Shown here piece after piece: positions 1 to 11,300 of a stretch of DNA of 64,000 nt. Source of the DNA: Daucus carota subsp. sativus (taxonomy: Eukaryota > Streptophyta > Magnoliopsida > Apiales > Apiaceae); assembly GCF_001625215.2 (NCBI RefSeq), contig NC_030381.2, forward strand, positions 46,064,689 through 46,128,688, given 5' to 3'. The position numbers were made by a program, and so were the translations under genes. Under the pieces are notes generated by a model, which was not told the DNA's origin, searched no databases, and was given only the letters and a program-made list of their open reading frames with translations. The first letter of the stretch is position 1. Every line of letters starts with the position of its first letter.

Positions 1-580
1 AATAAAAGATATATAAATTGAATCAATGTACAGGAAATTAGTGATCGTGAATCTATGAAAACAATATATAATAAATAAAGGATGATGAGCAATTAGGGTT
101 ACGTCGTATTTACGTCGGTGTTGTTCGTTTGCCGTTGCCCATTTCTTTGTGAGTTTTGGTTTGGACACCCATCCAAAATTTATGCCTTGAAACAAGAAAG
201 CAATGTGCCTTTACTGTCTCCTTCATTTTCTTTTTTCATTTCTCTCCCACCAATCACTTCGAATCACGTCCTTTAACATACTAGAACGTATTTAAAATAA
301 TTATTAAAAATAATAGCTTTTTGCCCGTGTTTTGCACACGGAAATTATTGGGATTCCATTAAATTTTTATGAATTTCAACGTGCTATCGATTATGAGATA
401 AAAATATATGAGTAACAGATATCACAATTACAAATTACTTCTTATAATAACGATAAGATAATTAATTTCTAAACATATAAATTACTTCTCATAATTAATC
501 AATAAATAATTAATTTCCAAACATTATCAGTGGAGATGGGATAGAATTGTGTGTAGCAAACATTGAAATTATAAGTGTTT

Positions 581-620
581 GTCACCTTAACAATTTTATC
601 AATGAAATTGTTAAGGTGAC
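581..620. repeat. Inverted repeat (hairpin)
   Basis: Two 17-base arms (581-597 and 604-620) are reverse complements with one mismatch, separated by 6 bases. The arm begins GTCACCTTAACAATT. A third, partial copy of the arm follows at about 613-640. It may be the tip of a small foldback element. No gene lies nearby. Confidence 0.6.
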
Positions 621-1298
621 AATTTCATTGACAATTTCTTCGAATTTTAAGTGGTTGTCGACAAAGAATTATATCAGAGATACTTATTATATGTAATTTA
701 CTTTATGTAATAAATAATATAAAAAGAATAATTAATATTCATTATAAATTTTTTAAAAGAATATCTATGATATATATGATTTGCACTATTGAATTAAATT
801 TTGTAACATTTTTAATTCGTATAATAGATTTTGAATTTTGATGATTAAACAATTTTAATAAAAAATTAATGTGAAATCTTTTTATTATATTATATCCATA
901 TATAATAATAAACAAATATACCAATTTAGCAAAAAAATTCAATTTTAATAATGATTTTTCATGATTATTAGCGAGTAAATTAGTAAATGATGATTCTAAA
1001 TGATTAAATTAATGAAATCAAATAAAGTAATAGCCTCCAAATATTTTAAGTCAATTAAGTCAATATCTAAAAAAAATTAATAATGATGATTTTTATGATT
1101 ATATTTACAGGGAGTGAATTAACATATAATGAGATTTTATTATATTATTGCTAAACATGATAAATGAATGCCCTTCCAATATAATGTTAGATAAATATGT
1201 TACGCCGGTTAGGGCACTATCTTCACAAAATTCGGTTTCATATTAATTTAGAATTAAATATTATATGAATATAAAAAATTTATAGTATTGTAACTATA

Positions 1299-1530
1299 AA
1301 AGGTAATGTATATTTTTTATATATTAATGTTAATATCGAGTAAATTAGTGGCAAATGGATTGTAATGATTAAATTAATAATTATTGATATAATAATACTC
1401 TTCAAACATATATTTTTGAAATCATAAAAAGTTAATGTAGTATTTTTTATTATATTAAATACTAATATTAATATCGAGTAAATTAGTGGCAAATGTATTT
1501 TTGAAATCATAAAAAGTTAATGTAGTATCT
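1299..1530. repeat. Degenerate short direct repeats
   Basis: The phrase ATCGAGTAAATTAGTGGCAA occurs near 1335 and 1474. The phrase TTTTTGAAATCATAAAAAGT occurs near 1413 and 1498, with TTAATGTAGTAT following each copy. A weaker relative lies near 950-1040. This looks like local duplication of AT-rich DNA. Confidence 0.55.
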
Positions 1531-2030
1531 TTCATTCTATAATTGAGTTAAACACAAATTTAACAAAACTAAAGTCTGCAAATGATTGGAATCTGCTACT
1601 TATATCCAATGTGCAAAAATGATTAAAAAAAAATGAAAGCTAAAAAGCACAAGAAGAGATGTTTCCACATTTTCTTTTTAATATTTACAATCAACACTAT
1701 CTATAGCATTCTTATATATTTGTGCAAACTATTCTTGATACAGAGATTACTATTTAATTTTCATACTTTGTAAGAGCTATATATTATTAAATTCTAGAAA
1801 AAATAGATAACTAAAAAAGTGAGAATAAAATCTCTGATATAAAAATATTATAAATATATATCAATGCAATTATTATAGATATTTATCATACTCATATACA
1901 TTTGTTAATGCATGATTCTGCAATCAAATAGGAAATGTCTTACGTAGGCCTAAGAATGAAATATTAGACAATATACGATCAGAAAATGAATGAACTCAAA
2001 TTTAAAGAACACAACTCTCCTGTCAGAATG

Positions 2031-3340
2031 TCATTGCTCCTGAATTAACTTCCCTGTCATATGAAAGTGACTGTATGCCTTTAGAGCGATCCCAAGGAAC
2101 CCATCAGTCATTTGCAGCAAGCCACCAATAACCTTTTTGCTACATAACTTGTATCCCAGACTCGCCCAATCTTTAATTCTTGAATTAATATCATAAAATG
2201 TGGTTCCTGCAAACATTTCATCATAAAAAACATCACTAAATGCCGTCAATGTGAAGTACAGAAAAACAATCAATAGAAGTCAATATACTACCACAAAATG
2301 AATGAACACAAACACATTAATAAACAAAGCTATTATGATTCGCTATACCAGCAGCACATGAGAGACTACATCTCCAGAAGCAACATTAATGTCGGTCCAA
2401 AGTTGATCTTTATGAATTTTCTCCGGTTTACCATCTGCTTGAAAATTGTGAAGAAACTCGAAGTGAAGTCAGTGTTGTTGCCATTAATATATCTGCTATA
2501 TGCGGTTCACCATTAGACTGTCATTGATCTTGACTGTCATTGCTACTCGTCAAAGTAGTCCTATGCATTTTGAGAAGTCCTAGCAAACACATCCGACTCA
2601 TCTTTCCTGCAAGCTAAAATAGTTTACACGGCATGAGAATCTGTGTGCAAAAACTCAACGAAAAAATAGACATCAAAACCATTTCTGAACAACATCAAGA
2701 AAGAAGGAAGATAGACATTTCAAATATGTTACGCCATTGAGCATTCCGTGCAGTAATACATGTGAACAATCATAGAAGTCACAGTGGCGCAGACGGAGAC
2801 AAAAACTGAGTGACATGCAGAAGTTCTTATTAACAATACTTGCAATAATAAACCAACACGACTTGAAAGAAATATACAATATAAACTTACAGCGTCTTGA
2901 TGCAGAAGAAGAAGATATATGTTGAGACAATGCAACACGCTTCTCATCTACACAACAATGACATGCATGCATGTGGGTCAGGTTGAATACAGTTTGTATC
3001 ATTAAACACTATAAAATGGAACAAAACTCACCAAAATTGCTGTGTATGAATCCAAGTTCTTCTGCATAATCTCTGTTAGTAAGATCATAATAAGAACAAT
3101 AACAATGGCAAAATAAAAAAAAAAGCAGGACGTAAATGATAGTGATAATGAACTCACCAAAATGGCTAATTTGATCATGGAATTATCAGTTACCATATTA
3201 GTAGGAGGAATATAGACATGAGCATCAGATAAGGAAAACTTAAAATTTGAATTACATATTAACCGCCTTGATTTATTGAAGATCATGGGCAGTTTTCTTC
3301 TTAAATATAATGCAAAGATGGGTTTCATCCGGGAGGACAT
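2031..3340 (-). pseudogene. Exon-like fragments of an unrecognised or decayed gene
   Basis: On the minus strand several short open blocks are bounded by good splice consensus. One ends near 3160 with a GTGAGT donor. A second, about 3031-3071, lies between an ACAG acceptor and another GTGAGT donor. A third, about 2892-2945, lies between TGTGTAG and GTAAGT. The last, about 2031-2209, follows a TTTGCAG acceptor and encodes about 57 residues beginning GTTFYDINSRIKDW before a stop. The blocks do not join into one clear protein and I do not recognise the family. It could be a decayed gene, a spliced non-coding transcript, or a real gene with missed exons. Confidence 0.28.
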
Positions 3341-3358
3341 GAATGTTAATTTATCAGG

Positions 3359-3926
3359 TTAATTTATCAGGTTAATTAAATTTAAATTCCTTAATTTTTT
3401 TATTTGACAAAAAACAGTAAAACAATTCAGCATTTGCATTTAGAAAGATAATTAGGAACAAAATAGAATAAATCTTTTGACAAATTTTTTTTTAAACATG
3501 ATCTTCCCAAGATTTTCTTATTGCATATTTTAAGTCTATTAATAAATTAATTAGGTAGTGTTTAAGTACCTTGTCGTCCCTTAATTTATGAGGCTAATTA
3601 AATTTAAATTAATTAATTTTTTATTTGTCAAAAAACAGTTAAAAAATTCAGCATTTGCATTTAGAAAAATAATTAGGAACAAAATAGAATAAATCTTTCG
3701 AGAAAAATAATTTTAAACATGATCTTCCCAAGATTTTCTTATTGCGTGTTTTAAGTCTATTAATAACTTATTCAGGTAGTGTTGAAGTACCTTGTCGTCC
3801 CTTAATTTATCAGGTTAATTAAAATTAAATTAATTAATCTTTTCATTTGACAAAAACTGTAAAACAAATCAGCATTTTTGCATTTAGAAAGATAATTAGG
3901 AACAAAATAAAATAAATCTTTTGTAA
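3359..3926. repeat. Tandem repeat, unit about 220 bp, 2.6 copies
   Basis: Three diverged units begin TTAATTTATCAGG at 3359, 3581 and 3802. Units 1 and 2 are about 222 and 221 bp; the third is cut short near 3926. All share a GCATTTGCATTTAGAAA block and an AGGAACAAAATA block. The first two also share GATCTTCCCAAGATTTTC and end in CCTTGTCGTCCC. No coding potential is visible. Confidence 0.8.
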
Positions 3927-5600
3927 GGTAAAAGTACTAATTATAATATCTCAATAGTTTCAATGTATCAATATATTCCTTAATAATAAAAATAATATAA
4001 TAATCCTCATGTACTAAAATGAATACATTGAATTAATATAAATTTATTATTAAAGAAGAATAATATAAGATGGAGAGTAGTTTGAAACTCAAACTCGTGC
4101 CTACAAACGTGGGATGTAAAACTGACAGAGAAGAAAGAGGAATGCTGCTGTGGGAAGTTAACTCCGGGTCGGATCATAAAAAGATCCATATGCTGAATGG
4201 GCATTAGCAGGAATTTAGAATATATTGATTGATATTGATATTGATTGATATTGATTATTAAAGCAGTTTGAATTTAAAATATTTAAAAAAATAGTTCCCA
4301 AAATGATAAGACAAAAATTATATGATCATTGTTCAAAAAACCAGGGAATTATGCCGCCCTTCGCCTGCAGTTAAATTATCTAGATTTTTACTAAAAAGAA
4401 AGTGAAAAAAAATAAATTAAATTAATATTCATTATTTTTGAATATATTTTAGCATATTATGTACATTTTCAGGCACCGGTTCAATAAAAATCATATTTTC
4501 CCGAAAAACCCCTCTAAAACTCCAAACTTACCACGCGTATTACATATATTATGAAATAATATTATCGATGAGACGTAGATCTGATGGACGTTTGTGACAT
4601 ATGTGATGTATTTTTTTGATAAAAGATTCGATGACAACATATGAGAAAATATATTTTGTATGTTTATAAGCATATTCTTTTCTAAACCCATAAACAATTA
4701 AAACATACAACTTGTAAATATAACTTTTATTTAGTATATTAAAATTTACATGTTTTTCATTTCTTTATACTCACATTTTCTTTTGGAGAGAATCATACGT
4801 ATTAAATGATTAAAAGTAATTAAAAATTAATTTGATCATTACAAAAAAGATAAATTATAAAATTAATGAAATTGTGCTGAAAATTATTATCATAAAGGTG
4901 GAATATGTGTAATTAACATGTAATCCTCCCATGTCATTTACCATTTAAGCAAATTAATTTCAGTAATTAAATAGGTTGTTAATAAATCATAATTATATGA
5001 TATATTAACTGTAAGATTGGTAAAGTAAAAAAAAAAAGGTTACTTTTTATATTTTTGACATGAATAAAATTAGATATTAGATATAAGGAAAAATAATAAT
5101 TTTATTACATAAATAATAAGAGAATATATTTTAAAAATCATGAATTAAATGCAACAATACATCCCATATGTCATAAGTTTTCAGTTGCATTCTTTCATTA
5201 CTTGAAAATTGTTTAACTCTGGTCTTTTACCTTACTTTCACAGAAGCCAAAATTTCCTCTCGTTTTCTTATCATTTAGGAGTATATAGATAAACTCGTAC
5301 ACATGTCGTTAAAAAGATTTTGCAAAATTGACTCGGTGAAGACATATTTGTGCCACCTACTGTCCTTGACCCGGCACTCCTATTTTAAAAAATTCAATTT
5401 GTTACAAAGACTCTGGACTCTGGTGTTAGGAGTAATATGCACCTTGGTTGTCATAAGAGATAACGGATAAGCTACAACCTGGCCAAAAAGTAAGTACATA
5501 AACCGCCGGATATTACTGAAAACTGAACAATGTCATGTAACTTGAACTCTATCATAACAATCTTGCCACTACTCCTAACTCTAATTATTCACCAATCTTA
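3927..5600. other. AT-rich spacer
   Basis: No gene, RNA or clear transposon terminus is recognised. A short run of GATATTGATT units sits near 4227-4258. The rest is AT-rich sequence without a credible open frame. Confidence 0.55.
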
Positions 5601-5602
5601 TA

Positions 5603-5882
5603 CTCCCTACGTCCCTCCCATTTCTTATCAAATGGGTTGGGCACGGACGTTAAGAAATATGTATAAAGTTATGGAAAAGAGGAAGAAAAGTGGGTGAAGT
5701 GGTGGGACCCATTGATTTTTAATGTATAAAAAGAAGATAGTGGAGTAAAACTAGTGTGAAAAGGAAAGAAAAGTGGAGAAGTGGTGGGACCCATTAACTA
5801 TTTTTGGTAAGTTTTGAAATGTAAAGAATTGTATGGGACACCAAAAAAGGAAAGTGTAAAGAAACGGGAAGGACGGAGGGAG
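5603..5882. mobile_element. Stowaway-type MITE (280 bp)
   Basis: The element begins CTCCCTACGTCC and ends GGACGGAGGGAG, an inverted terminus matching the plant Stowaway (Tc1/mariner) consensus with one change on the left. It is flanked on both sides by TA (5601-5602 and 5883-5884), the expected target duplication. It carries no open frame, so it would need a mariner-type transposase from elsewhere to move. Confidence 0.85.
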
Positions 5883-5884
5883 TA

Positions 5885-7149
5885 GTTTTTTGCCTTCTCG
5901 ATTCCGAGGAGGGAGATGGCACGTAGTAGCATCACAATTCTCAAACTTTCAGATTTTTTGTCATCGTCGACAACTGATTATAATTTGAAAAAATTGAATG
6001 GAATATAGAGAATTTTCAGGTGCGAAGCACGAGCATGTGAGGCTATTCGGTATTTTTTTCCTTTTAAAAATACATGAATTTTAATATAATAAAATCTTAT
6101 TTCAGGACTTTAGATAACTTGTTAGTCATATTTTTAAAATTCTATATAAAAAAACAAAAGTATATTTATACTGTATTACTGTAAATATATTTTAAAGAAT
6201 AAAGTGTAAATCGATTAAACTACCCAGATATTGTATATATAAGTTAACTATAATAAATAATTAAAAATATATTAACTAATAATTATTAAGAAATAATCAA
6301 TATTTTTATTAGAAATTTGATGATCTCCTACTTTTTTTTTCAAAATTAAGATTGTTCCGACCAATATTTTGTTAGCATTAAATTTCAATCTTCATATAAT
6401 CGTGTTATATGAGTGGTTGAATTCCAAATTTTTACTTATTTTGAAATTTAATTTAATCATCAAAATCAAGAATTATAAGATAATAAATTGTTAAATTTTG
6501 ATATATAACTATTAGAATCAACATAGAATTTTAGTTATCATATTTATACAAAATTCTTAAAATGAAATTCTCACACACGTTACAATTAAATTTAAAATTT
6601 TGTGCAGATATAACTTAACATCTGATAACCGGAAATCTAAAATTTTAAAAAAAAATGTTGTAATATATAAAAATTAATAAAATTAATAAGTATAATTCAG
6701 ATACACTAATACGTTCACTACATTTTGTTAGCATGTATCTCAATTTTTAACATTAATATCATATATCCCCAATAATTAACTTTTTCATGATGCAATACCT
6801 CCAAATATAGATAATAAATATTATGCTAAATAAAGATTAAAAATCTAATCTTAATATTGGTTTAGTTTATTTTCCGACCTTATAATTAAAAAAAATAAAA
6901 ATTTCAATAATTTACCCGCGAAAATATTTTAAAATCTCAATTTAATATACCCTCTAATATTCTACCAACTCGAACCTGTACATGTTGGTTGTTTATATCC
7001 GGGTCTGGAGTCATATTTTAAAACTCTTGTAAATCATGATTTCATAAATTATTTCAATTTTATGTTTATTATAAATAAAAATGATGTTTAAATTTTAATC
7101 GAAGCCAGAAATTTTTAAAACTAAATTCAAAATTATATAAAATATATAT
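5885..7149. other. AT-rich spacer
   Basis: No gene is recognised. A short GTGCGAAGCACGAGCATG phrase near 6020 resembles the hairpin-like ends seen near several transposon remnants in this window (for example about 15300). Otherwise the sequence is featureless. Confidence 0.5.
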
Positions 7150-8251
7150 GGGAAAATAGATTTTTTTGTCACCCAACTTATTATTTGTTTAGAAACCTAC
7201 CACTGAACTATAATTTTTTTCTTTTTTGCCACTAATATTAGGTTCGGATTTTTTTTTTGTCACTAACATTAGGTTCGGATTTGATTATTAACACTATGTT
7301 ATTCTTTTAAGAGTTAATTGCATTTGGCACCTCTTTAATTTCAGCATGTTGCACATTGCACTTAATAGTTTTGAAATAAACACTATGCAGCCCCTTACTT
7401 TTAACCCGTAGAGACTTTGCAACATTTCCGTTATCTTCTGCCGTTACCGTTAACTTTTGAAGGGGCATTTTGGAAAATGCCCTAAATGTGTCCTAGGTAG
7501 TTTATCTTAGAGGACGAGAGTACGAATTTTTTTACTCAGAAAGGAAATCTCAAAATTAACTTATGGAACTGTATTTATAAAAAGTGGGAATCTTAAAATA
7601 CGTGACAAGTAGTGGTAAAGAACTATAAAGTCAAGTGATACTATATATTTGTGGAGTCTTAAAATAATTCATAAGACTAAATTTATTAGGTTCTTAAAAT
7701 ACCTGTTAAACTCTCATACTTCAAGGTAAACTAGCTAAGGGACACATAGATGACTGTATATAATGTTATAGACACATATCATATCACCATAATATTGCAG
7801 ACTACCACTATATTTTTATAATGCTAAAAAATAACATATTGTTAATAATCAAATTAAAACATAACGTTAGTGACAAGAAAAAATCCAACGTTTTTTTAAG
7901 GGAAAAAAACCAACATTAAATTTTATTCAGAAAAAATAAAATAAAATAATTTTTGAAATTTTTTGGAGTCTCAAAATGAGTGTCCAACTCTCGTCCTCCA
8001 AGGTAAACTACCTAGGACACAACATTAAGATATAAACACATATCAGATCACCATTATATTGCAGACTAACACTATATTTTAATAATACTAAAAAAATAAC
8101 ATAGTGTTAATAATCAAATCCGAACCTAACGTTAGTGACAAAAAAAGGTCCGAACCTAACATTAGTGACAAAAAAGAAAAAAATTATAGTTCAGTGGTAG
8201 GTTTCTAAACAAATACTTAATAAGTTAGGTGGCAAAAAAATCTATTTTCCC
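7150..8251. mobile_element. Non-autonomous TIR element (about 1.1 kb) with internal duplication
   Basis: The two ends form inverted repeats of about 160 bp beginning GGGAAAATAGATTTTTTTG. Flanking 9-mers AATATATAT (7141-7149) and GATATATAT (8252-8260) differ at one base, which suggests a Mutator-like target duplication. Inside, a second inverted pair around CCTAGGTAGTTTA is seen (about 7490 and 8010). The right-hand part is also duplicated in direct orientation (about 7712-7890 and 7985-8150). A block at 7313-7500 is built like the end of another Mutator-like element. There is no transposase frame. The element ends 106 bp before the taxilin start codon. Confidence 0.7.
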
Positions 8252-8357
8252 GATATATATTCTTAAAAAATCTGCACAGGGAAGTAACTTTGGCAACGAG
8301 GTCATTTGACACCCAGCCAGATCAATATACAGTCAGTGACGGAGAAGGAAAAACTTG

Positions 8358-11300
8358 ATGTCGGCGAGCGACGGAATGGAGGTTTGTTCTTTCATCACTC
8401 TTTCTTTCTATCTGCTTTTTGAAGATGCTACATAAACGTAGAATATATTTCTAATCGAAATTCACAGCTTGCATTTGCATTTGATATATTCATTTTGGCA
8501 ACCCTAACTCAAACTCACACTAATTAATATCTATCGAATTTCGTGGTAAATTAATAGCTGAAGCTTCAATTCAATTTATTCACATAGGACCTCTCTGATT
8601 GACCTACTCAATACATATCTTTTGCTCTGTGTTTGATACCTGGGAATTTCATTTGCTTTGGATGTGAAGCACTGGGAATGTAATGTGCACTTTCCGTTCG
8701 TAATTCATCACCATTCTTGCTTTACTTATTGTCGTTTCAGGGCTCCGCCGAGGTGAAACGTAAAAATCCCAAGCCGAAGCGGACCTTTAAGTCAGAAAAG
8801 GAGTTCCTAGAGTTTACTTTAAAGTATCAGCAAGTTATTGCTGAAAGAGATTCCGGTACATCATTTTATCACCAACCATGGTGCCTTTTTTTTTAATCTT
8901 CCAGTCTCTTGGTATTAAACTAGTAATGTATAATTTGCACATCACTAGTGCTAATCTGTGTTTGTTGTTTTTTTAACTGTGGATGGTAATTGCAAAACAT
9001 GGACGAACTGATTATATATAATATACATTTTGTTACTCGTTATAAGACTACCCATGCATCTATCAACAGGAACATGATGTTGATATATTAGAAGTCCACA
9101 ACGTTTTTTCTTTGTTTACAGTTGAATCATTCCCTGTATATCATAGGTTATTAAATCGTACGTGTTATGTAGTTGAAGAGTACACAAGCTTCATGTTAGC
9201 ACGTTCTAGACTTTAAGACAGGAATTGTATAATATGTTTAAGATATGAACTTTAAGTATTGACGAGTGTATGATAACAGGCATTTTGCTGTTAATTTGAC
9301 AACATGAGAAATTTAACATACTTATGATTATTTTTTTCAGCTATATCAGTTCGAGATAAGCTTGAGTCATTGTGTCGGGAATTACAACGTCAAAACAAAA
9401 TATTAATGGTAAGCATCTTCTTTGATCTATCTAAGAAATGTTACATATATAGACACTGATTCGGGTGAAAACAATTTAAATGTGAGAATAATGAAAACAA
9501 TTGTTATGCACTTTCCAAAAACTGCAGAACAATTGTTTTACAGATATTTCACATTTTCAATGTTGTATTGTTCTATAACAGAACAAGTGTTATCAATGTT
9601 TTCACGCTAAAACGTGTTCACCATAGAGCGCGACCCTATATATATATATGTCAGTTTAGGTTTCTTCGTCATACTTTTAGTTGCTTGTATTATGCTCTTA
9701 TAGCAATGGAACAACGCAAAACTAGTTATCATCATCTAGTATCCTCTATACTCTCTTATTGGTTCACCCAAGAAAGATGTTTTACAAATATATACAGATA
9801 TCAGCTTAGGCTTCTTCTTACTACTTATAGTTGTATCAGTTGTGCTTGTATTGCAATGCGACTTTAGTCCTTTTTATCACTGTCACCCAACAAAAGGAAT
9901 ACATGTTGTTAATAGATTTGAAAATAAATATTCAAACAGCTATCAATATTGACCGTTACGATCATTTCTGCATCTGTCTTCCAACCAAAAGTATTTTCTG
10001 ACAGCTCACCTGAAAATAATCAAAAGAAAACAACAAAGAAAAAAACAAGCCTCACAATTGTTGTATCTTTAAAAAATAATATTATATAAAATACAAGGTA
10101 AACTCTAAACAAAGGGGATTGTTACATTTGTCATTGTGTCCTTTGGGTTTTGTTACATCAGTATCGTTCTTCCTTTTTGTTTGTTGATCTTATGCGTATG
10201 ATAACTCCATATCGGTTCAACATATTTGAATATATGTTTCTGTATATATCAATGTATGAACAGATATAGTAATAGGAATTCCATGACCGAATGAGCATTG
10301 ACTCGCCACTATTTATGCTGCAGATTGTTTTTTTAGGATACAAGGGTCTCTAGCTTTAGACTGAAAACATGTTTACTACTACACACATTTCAAAAAAGTC
10401 ATGTGTGAATATTTTTAAAATTAATTTGTGGAATTTCCTTACAATTGCATAGCCCAAGTTGATGGATGTTATCTACAGCCAACTGGATTCCTGAATTTGC
10501 ATTGTTCACTTCACCACAACTCTTGTATTTGCAGCTAGAAAGATGAACAGACATAAATTACGAGAGGCTTATCTATATAGGACTCACTTGTGAGTTGTTA
10601 TTCTTGTTTAAGTCGTCTCCTCTGTACTCTAGTAAGAGTTTTATATGCGTAAACCATCTATTATTTCATAATATTTTGCAAATTCTAGAATTTTGAAGCT
10701 TAGACAAACATTTTCCTATATTGATAGATGATTATATAGATGCAAAGACAATAGGAGGCGGTAAATATTTGACTAAGATTTATACTAAAACGAAGCTTTT
10801 TGATGGCATGCTTGCTAATTCAGATACCATGACACTATTTTCATGATGTTTAAAAGAAAAAGAATTTTATCAAAGACAATGATGTTCAGAATAAAGATGA
10901 GCTTGTTGGTGATCAAATTAAAGGCGACTACATCTTTAAGGGTGAATGTCACTGTTTTTAAGAGTGAATGTGGCTTCCAATCCCCACATATATTGAGTTC
11001 ACTGTTTTTAACTTCATCAATAAAGTCAAGGATGCAAGTAATGTCTTTTGGTGGCCTCCAGATGCTCATAACTACCTTATCGGAGCCCTGTTTGGACTAC
11101 TACTTTTTCTTTACTGAAAAACTTGCAGTTGAGTTTTTATAAATAAGGTTTATGATGCAGAAGCAGAATAAAGCTAGTCAAAAATTGCTAAATATTGTTT
11201 ATAATAGCCATCAATTGTAATTATGTTATTAATATTAGTAAATTAAATATTCTAGACATAAAATATATAATAGTGGTTATCTTTTAGAAATCAAGATAAT

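Larger units (their letters stand above)
1..2030. other. AT-rich spacer with no recognised gene
   Basis: No open frame here looks like a protein. The stretch is very AT-rich and holds a hairpin at 581-620 and degenerate short direct repeats at about 940-1530, listed separately. A less AT-rich patch at 90-150 could belong to a gene lying off the left edge, but nothing in it can be assigned. Confidence 0.6.

Noticed and set aside
10815..11142. Overlapping frames on both strands in taxilin intron 3
   Set aside because: Neither resembles a known protein and both lie in transposon-rich intron sequence.
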